This document shows positions 45,201-54,600 of a stretch of DNA of 64,000 bases, one piece after another. The stretch is from assembly GCF_022869785.1 (NCBI RefSeq), contig NZ_CP094997.1, positions 3,720,001-3,784,000 on the forward strand. Direction: 5' to 3'. This stretch comes from Dyadobacter chenwenxiniae (GTDB taxonomy: Bacteria; Bacteroidota; Bacteroidia; Cytophagales; Spirosomataceae). Under the pieces are notes generated by a model, which had not been told where the DNA came from, ran no database searches, and saw nothing but the letters and a program-made list of their open reading frames with translations. Both the position numbers and the translations under genes were made by a program. Position 1 is the first letter of the stretch. Each line of letters opens with the position of its first letter.

Positions 45201-45386
45201 CTTAGCCTTGGTGCAGCCGCTACAAGCCGGGTTCCATTAGGTGTTGTTATTGTAGGGGGATTGATGTTCTCGCTAATCCTGACATTGTTCGTGATCCCGG
45301 CAGTCTACACATTCATTTCACCAAAAAATCATAAAATGACCGAGGAACAGAAAATGGCAGAAGAACTTACTGCTCAACACCAATAG
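42288..45386 (+). CDS. RND efflux pump (AcrB/HAE1 family)
   Basis: 1032 residues, full length. It starts NISELSLKRPVLAVVMNLLI (helix 1) and has two repeats of six helices and two large periplasmic loops. The proton-relay helix carries LGIVLATGLVVDDGIVVTEN, with the adjacent aspartates needed for proton transfer. The second half has LIGLVTKNGILIVEFANQKR. It exports hydrophobic drugs or other small molecules using the proton gradient. The substrate range is not readable from sequence. Confidence 0.97.
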   Translation: MNISELSLKRPVLAVVMNLLIILFGVVGYNFLSLRDYPAIDPPVVNVRTSYTGANADIIESQITEPLEKSINGIPGIKSISSSSQIGASNITVEFNLEADLEGAANDVRDKVSQAQRNLPQDVDAPPVVSKADANSDFILLLAVQSPSKGLLELSEYAENVLQQSLQTIDGVSAINIFGQKRYAMRIWLDPDKMSAYGISFNDISTTLSSENVELPAGKIYGDNTELTIRTMGRLTSEKEFSDLVIRNDTAGIVRLANVAKVELGPENEEQSWKYNGMYAVGLAVIPQPGANYVEISDEFNKRLAEIQKSNKSDITFNVLLDNTRLVRQSILEVEETLLIAFSLVVIVILFFFRSFVVAIRPLIDIPISLVATFFIMYLFGFSINILTLLGIVLATGLVVDDGIVVTENIFRKLESGLPIRQAALEGSREIFFAVISTSLTLAVVFLPVIFLEGFVGSLFREFGIVVASAVLISAFVSLTITPVLNVFLNRKGAGHGWFYNKTEPFFTGMEDGYNRSLRGFMKARWIAWVLVAACGVLIYFTYTNLQSELAPMEDRNSIRFNLSAPEGTSFDQMQQVSDQLSNFLNDSIPEKAFTFSATPGFGGGGVNSGTARIGLVPAGERKKSQNDLAQEINKKLSRFNDARIFATQEQTIAVGQGSRGGLPVQFVLQNLDFNKIFEVLPKFLEEARQDPTFQNVDVNLKFNKPEIRLTIDRLKARDLGLSTTDVAAAIQSAFSGRRLAYFIMNGQQYQVIGQVERTERNKPADISKLYVRNNRGENIPLTSVVQMKEESGPPTIYHYNRYKSATVSASLVEGKTIGDGVAAMRRIAAKLLDESFQTSLTGSSRDFEESSSNTSFAFGLALLLVYLVLAGQFESFTDPFIIMITVPLALAGALLSLYLFELTINIFSQIGMIMLIGLVTKNGILIVEFANQKREQGMGRTAAAVESATQRLRPILMTSLATAFGALPIALSLGAAATSRVPLGVVIVGGLMFSLILTLFVIPAVYTFISPKNHKMTEEQKMAEELTAQHQ

Positions 45387-45428
45387 CCGTTCTTTCTGTA
45401 ATATTTATAAATCAACTAATGTCTTTGC

Positions 45429-46757
45429 ATGAACCCGCTCCTGATTTTGAAATGTAAAACGAATCTTTTATTAATGCTTTTGCTGGTCGGTAGCAGCGCG
45501 TTTTCCATGCAGGCGGACAGCCTGACGATCACATTGGAGGACGCAATAGCGACGGCTTTGAAAAACAACTACGAAATAGAAATAGCCAAAAATAATGTTG
45601 AAGCCAATACGCTGCTCAACAATTACGGCGTTGCCGGCGGTTTACCACTCGTGACAGCCGCCGCTACAAACACGGAGCAGATTACACAGATCAATCAAAA
45701 ACTAACCGACGGAACGGAAATCAGCCGGAACGCGGCAGCGGGTAACAACACCCAGGCAAGTTTGAACGTCGGGATTCTGTTGTACAATGGTAAAAGAGTT
45801 GTTTCTACGAAAAAGCGATTAGCGGAACTTCAAAATCAAAGTGCCGAATTGCTCAACTCCCAGATCCAGAACACCATTGCGCTGGTTATGACGAGCTATT
45901 ATGATGTGGTTCGCCAATTAAGCTATTTAAATACGGTAAGGACCTCGATACAAGCTTCCGAAAAACGGCTGGAAATCTTGAAAGTGCGCAAAGAAGCCGG
46001 TATGGCCAATAATGCGGATCTATTTCAGGCACAAATTGATTTGAATACATTAAACCAGACTTTCCTCGACCAGCAAATGGTTGCCCAGGTCGCTAAAACT
46101 GAGCTTTTACGTATCCTAACCCTTGATCCCAAGGCTGCGGTCACCATTAAGGACACCATTATGGTGGACAACAATGTGAAACTGGAAACGATCCTGGACC
46201 GCATTACCGTAAATGCAGACGTTAAGGCGGCAGATCACCAAATCCGCATTAACGAGCTGATTGTTCGGGAAACGGCGGCATTGAGATATCCTACTGTGCG
46301 ATTTAATACGGCTTTCAATTATTCAAGAAACCAAAATGCAGCCGGTTTTACATTGCTCAACCGGGCGGTTGGCCCTAATGCAGGCATTTCGCTGGCGGTC
46401 CCGATTTACAATGGTTCGGCATTCAAAAGGCAGCACCAAGTAGCAGAGATCAACACAGAAAGCGCTAAGTTACAGCGGAGTTCGATTGTGAGAGATTATA
46501 ATGCGGGCGCCGTAAAAATGTTCCAAACCTATTTGAGCTCGCTGCAACAGCTCGAAACGCAAAAACTGAACTACAGCCTGAGCAAGCAATTATTGGATCT
46601 TACTTTGCAGCGCTTTGAACTCATCCAGGCCACGATCATTGATGTGCGGGAAGCGCAACGCAGCTTTGAAGATGCCGGTTACCGCATGATCAACCTGAAT
46701 TATGCAGCGAAGGCGGCGGAAATTGAGCTTAAAAGACTCAGCAATACATTGCAATAA
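45429..46757 (+). CDS. TolC-family outer membrane efflux channel
   Basis: 442 residues. A signal peptide (MLLLVGSSAFSMQA) precedes two repeats of long coiled helices and strands, with the repeated pattern ITLEDAIATALKNNYEIEIA at the start of the first and matching helices in the second. It forms a trimeric outer-membrane tunnel for the pump encoded just upstream (42 bases). A strong terminator follows, so the three genes form one complete tripartite operon. Confidence 0.95.
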   Translation: MNPLLILKCKTNLLLMLLLVGSSAFSMQADSLTITLEDAIATALKNNYEIEIAKNNVEANTLLNNYGVAGGLPLVTAAATNTEQITQINQKLTDGTEISRNAAAGNNTQASLNVGILLYNGKRVVSTKKRLAELQNQSAELLNSQIQNTIALVMTSYYDVVRQLSYLNTVRTSIQASEKRLEILKVRKEAGMANNADLFQAQIDLNTLNQTFLDQQMVAQVAKTELLRILTLDPKAAVTIKDTIMVDNNVKLETILDRITVNADVKAADHQIRINELIVRETAALRYPTVRFNTAFNYSRNQNAAGFTLLNRAVGPNAGISLAVPIYNGSAFKRQHQVAEINTESAKLQRSSIVRDYNAGAVKMFQTYLSSLQQLETQKLNYSLSKQLLDLTLQRFELIQATIIDVREAQRSFEDAGYRMINLNYAAKAAEIELKRLSNTLQ

Positions 46758-46777
46758 AAAAGCATTCCAATTTGGAG

Positions 46778-46816
46778 TAAAGGGCTGGCTATCAAATAGT
46801 CAGCCCTTTATTTTTG
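46778..46816 (+). terminator. Intrinsic terminator of the RND efflux operon
   Basis: TAAAGGGCTG (46778-46787) pairs with CAGCCCTTTA (46801-46810), extended inside by GCTA/TAGT, and followed by TTTTTG. Confidence 0.87.
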
Positions 46817-46925
46817 ATTCGTTGCTGGCATAGGTTTTTGTTATCTTGATCATTGAAATTAAAAACACATTAAACCTTTCACCCACTTCCCCATCTAACA
46901 AACTTACTTCCTTCAACTTAACATC

Positions 46926-49331
46926 ATGAGAGATTTTCGTCTGTGCTTCCTGCTACTGCTTTTGATCAATTTTCAGAGTAATGCTCAGGAGGAGCCTGCG
47001 GAAACATTTATGGTCAAGGGGAAATTGGAGGATGGCGATAAGAATCCGGTTTTGTTTGCCAATGTTGCCCTTTATTCCGTCAAGGATTCTACTTTAACGG
47101 GCGGGATCGCATCTGATGACAAAGGCATTTTTGAATTCCCTGCTGCACCGGGAAATTATTTTCTCAAAATCACGTATCTCACTTTGGATGAGAAGATTGT
47201 CCCCAATGTGAATGTGGCAGGCCAGCATGTGGACCTCGGAATAATTTCACTCAAATCTAATTCGAAAGTCCTGGAAGAAGTGCTTGTCCGTGGCGAAAAA
47301 AGCCAGATGGAGTTGCAGCTCGATAAACGTGTTTTTAATGTCGGAAAAGACCTGAGTAACATCGGCAGCAATGCTTCCGATATTTTGAACAATATGCCTT
47401 CGGTAACCGTGGATGTGGAAGGAAATGTTGCATTAAGAGGCAGCCAGAATGTGCGAATCCTGATCGATGGGAAGCAATCGGGAATGATTGGCCTTAATCC
47501 GGCAGAAGCATTACGGCAGATTCCCGGCGATCTGATCGAAAGCATTGAAATTATCACAAATCCCTCGTCTCGTTATGACGCCGAAGGTGAAGTGGGAATT
47601 CTGAACATTGTGATGAAGAAAAATATCCGTTACGGACTCAACGGTTCGTTCACGGCAACCGGCGGTTATCCAGCCAATTTCGGCGGCTCATTTAATCTGA
47701 ATTACCGCCGTAAAAAAGTGAATCTGATCGCCAATTACGGATTAATGTATCGCGAAGGGCCGGGAAGAGGTAATTCCCGCCAGGAATATAACAGCGTTGA
47801 TACGAGCTTTGTATATGAGCAAAGATCGGCCCGAACGCGTTCGGGAACATCTAACAACTTCATGGTTGGGCTGGACTATTTTCTGAATAATTTCAACACC
47901 GTTACGGCGACGGTCTCCTATCGTAAGTCGAAGAATAATAACAAATCGCAGTTGGATTACATGGATTATGACTTCAATAATGTACTAACCCGAACGGTCA
48001 CAAGAACGGAGAGAGAAACCGAGCCAAGAACCAACCTTGAAGCGGCATTGAATTACGAGAAGAAGTTTGACAAAAAAGGCCAGAGCCTGACATTCAATTC
48101 CAAATACATTATCAGCGACGAAACGGAATCTTCGCGCTATCGGGAGTTTTCAAATCTGGATCCGGCTGGCATTATGCAACGCGCATTTAACACGGAGGAC
48201 GAAAAAACTTTTCTTGCGCAACTCGATTACATTCAGCCCATTGGAAAAGATGGAAAAATAGAAGCTGGACTGAAAACCTCAATCAGGTTACTGGACAACG
48301 ATTTTTCGGTGCATCAGCAGGATGAGCAGATGAACTGGATTATTTTGAATCAATACGATAACCGGTTTGCTTATGATGAAAAGATACATGCAGGTTACGT
48401 AATGGCCAGCAACCAGTTTGGAAAAGTATTCGTGCAGGCCGGGCTGAGGGGCGAATATTCGGACATTACGACCGAGCTCAAAAAGACAAATGAGCGCAAT
48501 CACCGGGGTTATTTCAATTTATTCCCAAGCGTGCACATGTCTTACAAGCTTAAAGACATGCAAACAGTGCAGCTGAGTTACAGTTACCGCCTCAGCCGCC
48601 CTGATTTCAGGGATCTTCTACCCTTTTCAAATTTCAGCGATTCCAGGGTTTTCAGGGCTGGTAATCCGCTCCTTAACCCCGAATTCACACATTCTTTTGA
48701 AACCGGTCACTTGCTGAATATGCCCAAAGGATCATTGCTATCCAGCATTTATTATCGCCACAGGCTCGGCGTTGTGGAGAACATTACTTCGGTGGATTCC
48801 ACGGGTTTTACCACAGTCACGCCCGTTAACCTTTCAACCGGAGATTCTTATGGTTTTGAATTTAACCTTACCTACGACCCAGCGCCGTGGTGGAAACTGA
48901 CTGGTAATGCCAACATATTCCGCGCGATCAATGAGGGCTTTTACAATGACAAGGTTTTGAAAAGTGACACCTATTCCTGGACAAGCCGCCTGTCCTCGCG
49001 GGTTACGTTGTTCAAAAGTGTTGATTTCCAATCATCATTCAATTATCGTGCGCCCAGAAAAACGACGCAGGGCCGGGACCTGGCCATGTATTTTATAGAT
49101 CTGGGTTTTTCAAAAGACATCCTGAAAGGCAAGGCAACCGTCACAGCCAGTGTGCGTGACTTGCTCAATTCTCAAAAAAGACGCAGCATTGTGGAAAATG
49201 CAGGTTACTATTCACGCTCGGAATTCCAATGGCGGGCGAGACAATTCCTGGTCACATTCGCCTACCGCCTGAACCGCTCAAAGGAAAAGGAAAGAATGGA
49301 TAACAAAGGCGGCGACAACGAGGAAGACTGA
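46926..49331 (+). CDS. Outer membrane beta-barrel receptor-like protein (OMP_b-brl_3)
   Basis: 801 residues. A signal peptide (about 1-20) is followed by a carboxypeptidase-regulatory-like domain (about 30-120), a plug-like region with SNIGSNASDILNNMPSVTVD and VRILIDGKQSG, and a 22-strand-type barrel of the outer-membrane protein beta-barrel family (Pfam OMP_b-brl_3). The end is unusual: after the barrel strand FLVTFAYRLNRSKEKER there is a short charged tail (MDNKGGDNEED) instead of a terminal aromatic. It lies after the RND terminator, so it is a separate unit. The substrate is unknown. Confidence 0.9.
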   Translation: MRDFRLCFLLLLLINFQSNAQEEPAETFMVKGKLEDGDKNPVLFANVALYSVKDSTLTGGIASDDKGIFEFPAAPGNYFLKITYLTLDEKIVPNVNVAGQHVDLGIISLKSNSKVLEEVLVRGEKSQMELQLDKRVFNVGKDLSNIGSNASDILNNMPSVTVDVEGNVALRGSQNVRILIDGKQSGMIGLNPAEALRQIPGDLIESIEIITNPSSRYDAEGEVGILNIVMKKNIRYGLNGSFTATGGYPANFGGSFNLNYRRKKVNLIANYGLMYREGPGRGNSRQEYNSVDTSFVYEQRSARTRSGTSNNFMVGLDYFLNNFNTVTATVSYRKSKNNNKSQLDYMDYDFNNVLTRTVTRTERETEPRTNLEAALNYEKKFDKKGQSLTFNSKYIISDETESSRYREFSNLDPAGIMQRAFNTEDEKTFLAQLDYIQPIGKDGKIEAGLKTSIRLLDNDFSVHQQDEQMNWIILNQYDNRFAYDEKIHAGYVMASNQFGKVFVQAGLRGEYSDITTELKKTNERNHRGYFNLFPSVHMSYKLKDMQTVQLSYSYRLSRPDFRDLLPFSNFSDSRVFRAGNPLLNPEFTHSFETGHLLNMPKGSLLSSIYYRHRLGVVENITSVDSTGFTTVTPVNLSTGDSYGFEFNLTYDPAPWWKLTGNANIFRAINEGFYNDKVLKSDTYSWTSRLSSRVTLFKSVDFQSSFNYRAPRKTTQGRDLAMYFIDLGFSKDILKGKATVTASVRDLLNSQKRRSIVENAGYYSRSEFQWRARQFLVTFAYRLNRSKEKERMDNKGGDNEED

Positions 49332-49349
49332 TTCTACGGCTGAAAACGT

Positions 49350-49357
49350 TACATTTG
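49350..49357 (+). promoter_or_regulatory. Candidate -7 box for the CvfB-like gene
   Basis: TACATTTG fits TAnnTTTG, 23 bases before the ATG. This would place the start of transcription about 15 bases upstream of the coding region. Confidence 0.4.
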
Positions 49358-49379
49358 CGCAAACTTTGTACGATATCGA

Positions 49380-50219
49380 ATGCTTTTTATAGGAAAATAC
49401 AATTACCTCACCATCGAGCGCCTTACGAGCGTAGGCATGTTTCTAAGCGACGTGGAAGGCGAGGAAGTGCTGCTGCCAAATCAATATCTTACCGATGAAA
49501 TGCAGGTCGGCGATAACATTAAAGTATTCGTTTATCTGGATTCCGAAGATAGGCCGGTGGCGACGACTGAGACCCCAAAAATCGTTCGCAACGAATTCGC
49601 ATTTCTGGAAGTGACGGATGTTACTGAGCATGGCGCTTTCATGGACTGGGGATTGATTAAAGACCTTTTCGTGCCGTTCAGAGAGCAGAGCACACCTATG
49701 CAAGAGGGAGAACGGCATGTGGTTTTCCTTTATCTCGATCAAAAATCGTCACGCCTGATCGCTTCCACCAAAATCGATCGCTTCCTTGAAAATGAGAGGC
49801 TTACCGTTGCCGAGGGCGACGAGGTGGATCTATTGATATTTTCAAAAACCGATCTGGGTTACAATGCCATTGTGAACCAATATCACAAGGGCTTGATTTA
49901 CGCGAATGAGGTCTTTCGTGAAATCAATGTAGGTGATTCTTTAAAAGGATATGTCAAAAAAATCAGGGAAGAAAATAAGCTTGATTTAAGCCTGCAAAAA
50001 ACGGGTTATGAAGTGGTTGAACCAACCGCACAGTTTATTTTGGACGAATTAAAAAAAGCGAACGGTTTTCTGAACTTGTCCGATAGCAGCTCTCCGGAGG
50101 ACATTTACAAGAAATTACAAATCAGCAAGAAAGTCTTTAAAAAGGCGATTGGCGGGCTTTATAAGCAAGGCCTGATCAAAATTGGGGATGATGGAATCAG
50201 TTTGATAAGTGAAGATTAA
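49380..50219 (+). CDS. CvfB-like S1-domain RNA-binding protein
   Basis: 279 residues. Three S1/S1-like OB folds come in order (about 1-65, 70-135, 140-210; for example FLEVTDVTEHGAFMDWGLIK, then DLFVPFREQS). A C-terminal winged helix follows (DIYKKLQISKKVFKKAIGGL, then YKQGLIKI). This is the CvfB layout (conserved virulence factor B), a post-transcriptional regulator that binds single-stranded RNA. Its targets here are unknown. It is closed by a bidirectional terminator. Confidence 0.94.
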   Translation: MLFIGKYNYLTIERLTSVGMFLSDVEGEEVLLPNQYLTDEMQVGDNIKVFVYLDSEDRPVATTETPKIVRNEFAFLEVTDVTEHGAFMDWGLIKDLFVPFREQSTPMQEGERHVVFLYLDQKSSRLIASTKIDRFLENERLTVAEGDEVDLLIFSKTDLGYNAIVNQYHKGLIYANEVFREINVGDSLKGYVKKIREENKLDLSLQKTGYEVVEPTAQFILDELKKANGFLNLSDSSSPEDIYKKLQISKKVFKKAIGGLYKQGLIKIGDDGISLISED

Positions 50220-50222
50220 AAC

Positions 50223-50251
50223 AAAAATGCCGGTCGAAAGCCGGCATTTTT
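50223..50251. terminator. Bidirectional terminator between CvfB-like and amidohydrolase genes
   Basis: AAAAATGCCGG and CCGGCATTTTT form a perfect 11-bp stem around a TCGAAAG loop. It serves both convergent genes. Confidence 0.92.
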
Positions 50252-50258
50252 GTTAGCA

Positions 50259-51581
50259 TTATTTCTTTCCGTATTTCACTTTATATTTTTCGTACAGGCG
50301 CTTTTGCTTATCGTCCAGATTCACTTTGCCGCCTTTGATAAAGGCCATCTGGATCACATTGCCGCGCATATCAAGCATATCGCCGGCGGTGACCAAAAAC
50401 GATGCGTGCTTTCCCTTTTCCAATGTTCCTACCAATTTGTCGGCACCGATAATTTCCGCGGCATTTTTGGTAACAAACTGCAAAGCTTCTTCCGGCGTCA
50501 CATCACCAAATCCTGACGAAGTTCCCGCCAGAAATGCAAGGTTACGCGTCCGCCACCATTCGTCGGCATACGTGATAGCCACCTTAACACCCGCTTTATG
50601 CAAAATTCCAGGCAATTCGTAAGGCAAATAAACATTCTCATCCACGCGGCCCGGCAAGCGGTGCGTGGGGTTCAGGATCACAGGAATCTGGTTTTCTTTC
50701 AGGAAAGAAACCACTTTGTATGACTCGTCTCCTCCCACAATCACCACTTTCTTCACTCCGTTTTCCTTTGCAAAATTAACTGCCTCGATAATGTCCTTTC
50801 CATACTCCGCCCGAATGTACAAGTTAGCAGAACCATCGAAAAGCGGCTTCATGGCAGCAAGACGCAGGTTAACAGGGTTTGGCGAGCTCGTTTCTGCATA
50901 AGCCTTCGCATCCGAGAATGTGGAGCGGAATACATTAATAATTTGCTGACGGTTCTCGTTTCTCTTCACCGAAACAGTGAAGTCATCATAGTTGAAAGTG
51001 CTCGCCAGAAAAGGTGGCCAGCTCAGCCATATCCCGTCATCTTTGGCTAACACGGCATCTTCCCAGTTCCATCCATCTGAATAAAAAACGGAAGAAGAGC
51101 CCGAAATAATGCCCCCCTGCGGCACAGCCTGCGACAACAAGATCCCATTGCCGCGCAATGTCGGGATTACTTCCGAATCCGTGTTATAAGCAACCAGCGC
51201 CCTTACGTGCGGATTGATCTCCCCCACTTCATTATAATCCAGAGTTGCCCTTACTGAAGCGATTTCCTGCAAACCAACTGTTGTATTAAGTGAAATGATC
51301 CCGGGATAAATATGCTTGCCCTTTGCGTCAATCAGTTCCGCACCATTTGCACCCGTAACCGATCCCGAGGCTCCCACTTGCGTTATAATGCCTTCATCAA
51401 ACGCAATAGCCCCATTTTCAATCACTTGCCCGTTACCGACGTGAATGGTCGCGCCGGTTACCAGAACGAGCTTTGATTGCGCAACGGCTGGCGCCGGATT
51501 TTGTGCCTGGCTTGCAGGAATCAGCATACACCAGCTGAACATCAGACTGCTTAGCTGGATAAAGAGTTTATATTTTATCAT
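50259..51581 (-). CDS. Secreted amidohydrolase-fold protein lacking the HxH metal motif
   Basis: 440 residues. A signal peptide (about 1-26) and an amidohydrolase fold (VTGATIHVGNGQVIENGAIA at the start; ITAGDMLDMRG-type end) are clear. Where active enzymes carry DxHxH after the first strand (KHIYPGIIS), this protein has LNTTVGL, so the metal ligands are gone. The other histidines are not in the usual positions. It is probably a non-catalytic or differently acting member. It is encoded 24 bases downstream of a second, double-domain amidohydrolase and is probably co-transcribed with it. Confidence 0.85.
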   Translation of the reverse strand: MIKYKLFIQLSSLMFSWCMLIPASQAQNPAPAVAQSKLVLVTGATIHVGNGQVIENGAIAFDEGIITQVGASGSVTGANGAELIDAKGKHIYPGIISLNTTVGLQEIASVRATLDYNEVGEINPHVRALVAYNTDSEVIPTLRGNGILLSQAVPQGGIISGSSSVFYSDGWNWEDAVLAKDDGIWLSWPPFLASTFNYDDFTVSVKRNENRQQIINVFRSTFSDAKAYAETSSPNPVNLRLAAMKPLFDGSANLYIRAEYGKDIIEAVNFAKENGVKKVVIVGGDESYKVVSFLKENQIPVILNPTHRLPGRVDENVYLPYELPGILHKAGVKVAITYADEWWRTRNLAFLAGTSSGFGDVTPEEALQFVTKNAAEIIGADKLVGTLEKGKHASFLVTAGDMLDMRGNVIQMAFIKGGKVNLDDKQKRLYEKYKVKYGKK

Positions 51582-51605
51582 AACAATAAATTGAAATCTG
51601 GATGA

Positions 51606-54600
51606 TTAATGTGCTGTCTCGTGTTCCGTGTGAACGCCAACAATGTCTTCGCAATGCCACATTTTAGGTTGTGAAGCCTGCGGTTTTTGCGTCGGCTTTC
51701 CTTCTGCCTTATCACCGAGCATTTTCTGGATCAGCCGCTCACGCTCAACAGCCATTGTTTTTTGCTTTTCTTCATCCTTTTTTCTGTCAAAATATACAGC
51801 GCCTTCGATCATGGTAAATTCCGGCCGCGCATAAATCGATAGCGGATGTGCGTTCCAGAGGACCAGATCGGCGTCTTTACCCACTTTTACACTGCCCAGG
51901 CGATTATCCACGTGCAGCAACTTTGCAGGATTAAGCGTCACCATTTTCCATGCCTCCTCTTCCGGCACACCTCCATACTCCACCGTTTTGGCAGCTTCCT
52001 GATTCAATCTTCGCGCCATTTCCGCGTCGTCTGAGTTAATTGCAACCGTAACGCCTTCGTGATACATTAGTGCTGCATTATATGGAATGGCTTCTTTGAC
52101 CTCCATTTTGTAAGCCCACCAGTCGCCAAATGTTGAGCCGCCTATGCCGCGCTTCGCCATTTTGTCGGCCAGCTTGTAACCTTCCAGGATGTGGGTAAAT
52201 GTATTAATCTTAAAATTCAGAGAATCAGCCACGTGCATCAGCATATTAATCTCCGACTGTACATAGGAATGGCAAGTAATGAAGCGCTCGCTCGCCAGGA
52301 TTTCTGCCAGTGCATCCAGTTCAATGTCGCGTCGCGGTGCGTTTGCAGCTTGTTTTTTGGAATTGGCATTATAGGATTTCCATTGTGCAGCATAATCTTT
52401 TGCTCGTAAGAAATGATCAAAAAACACCTGCTCTACGCCCATTCTGGTTTGCGGAAAACGCGTTCTGACAATGTCGCCCCAGTTGGATTGCTTCACATTT
52501 TCCCCCAATGCAAATTTGATCGTTTTCACCTCCGGGATCAGCATTTCCGATTGGCTGGCGCCCCATTTAAGCTTAATTAATGCACTCTGCCCGCCTATCG
52601 AATTGGCCGAACCGTGCAGCAAATGAGAGGTTGTTACACCACCAGCAAGTTGCCGGTAAATATTCACGTCATCCGGATTGATCACATCATTCATCCGCAC
52701 TTCCGCAGAACTGGTTTGTCCGCCTTCGTTAATGGTGAACAGCGCAATGTGCGAATGCTCGTCGATAATGCCGCTGGTCAGATGTTTCCCGGTTCCGTCA
52801 ATCGTTTTAGCTCCCGAAGGCGCGGATAATGCTTTGCCTACTTTCGATATTTTCCCGTTCTGAACCAGGACGTCTGCATTCTGTAAAATGCCTTCTTTCT
52901 CATTTGTCCAGATCGTCGCGTTTTTGATCAACACCGTTTCGGCCACAGGCAATGTTTCATTTCCAAAGCCCACAAATGGGTAATAAACCGGCCCGGTTTC
53001 CTTCACTTTTGCGGTTGTGGAATCTTTGGTTACCGTAGGCTGATATTTTTCTGAAAGCGTCGCCGACCAGGGAACAACGGACCCGTTTGGCAAAACGCCT
53101 TCACCAGACAAGCTTGTTCCGGTTAACCAGCCTGTCAGACGCGTCGTTCCGGTAGTTTTATCAGACTGATAAGTCATCGTAAGCAATTTATCCGAGAGAA
53201 CGACCTTAGGCGTTATTTTTACTGAATCCTGCACAGTGATCTTGTATTCCGGCTTATCCAATGCACCCGTAATCTGCAATTTGCCCGCTGGTTGATTATT
53301 CACGGACAACGCGTAAGTCCCACGCACATCCGACGCATTCATGACCGACAAAACAAATTGCTTTCCCTGAATCCAGTTTTCATAAATCACATTATCCTTT
53401 CCAAACAGATCACCGGAAGTAATGATGAAGTTGGCCAGCAGCCCGCTTTTGAGACTTCCAACCTGCCCTTCCGCTTTGATCAGGCTTGCGGGAATGGTCG
53501 TTAGTGCTTCCAGCGCTTTTTCTTTTGGAAGGCCATACTCAATGGCCGTTTTTATATTTTTCCAAAAGTCAGCCTTGTTTTTCATACCAGAAACCGTGAA
53601 TGCAAACGGGATTTCGGCCTTAGCAACCTCTGAGGGGTTCTTGGGGGCCATTTCCCAATGTTTCAGCTGCGCAACACTCACCAGGTCCGCATCCCAGGGA
53701 TCGGCAACATCGTAGGCTTCGGGAAATTGAAGTGGCAATATTAACGTGGCTTTTGTGGCCTTAATCTCTTTTAAACGCTGATATTCATCGCCGCCGCCCT
53801 TGATAATGTATTGTATTCCAAATTCATCACCAACCTTGTCAGCACGCATAATGCTGTATTTATCATTGGTTTCAAAAAATGAGGGAAGTGTTTTGATCTG
53901 GTTGAATGCTTCCAGCGAAAGGTTGGTTTCCTTGGCCTTTTCGTTTTTGGCATACCAATCGGCATCGTAATAATTTTGCCTCAGCAACGCTACTACACCC
54001 ATTGTAGACGATGGATAGGTCTGGGAAGAAGTGCCTTTACTGAACGAAAAATGAGCAGAAGCCTTTCTTTTCAATAATGCTTTGTTGGCAGCTTCATCGG
54101 TTAATGTTACTACTGCGCCATTTCCGCGCACGATGCCGTCATGAGGGTGAATCAGCACAGTTCCAAAACCAATTTTACGAAGCTCTTCCGCCTTTTTTGC
54201 ATCAGGCGTGAACATCAAACTGGCGTCGTTTTCAGGTTGGATGGCCTGGTTCCAGCCGAATGCTCCTTTTTTATTCGATTCCAGCTGCGGCGTTTGCCTG
54301 CCGCCCGCGGTGCGTTCCCTTTTCACTTCCGGCATGCCATAGTCCGAATCCAGGTCAATGAGGGAAGGATAAATGTATTTTTCTTTGAGGTCCACCACCA
54401 CTGTGCCTGCCGGGATTTTTACCTGTTTGCCTACTTCCCGGATGATCCCGTTTTCAATGAACATGGTCCCTTTCAGGATCGTGGTTTTTGAATCGACAAC
54501 AATGTTTGCGTTCGTAAATGCGTAGCGCCCGGGTCGATCGTCGTAGGCTCCGTTTTGGGGGAAAGTTTCTTGCGCATGCGTGATCACGCTGATCGTAAGA

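Noticed and set aside
49443..49742. A 99-residue frame opposite the CvfB-like gene
   Set aside because: It is the reverse shadow of a well-supported S1-domain protein.
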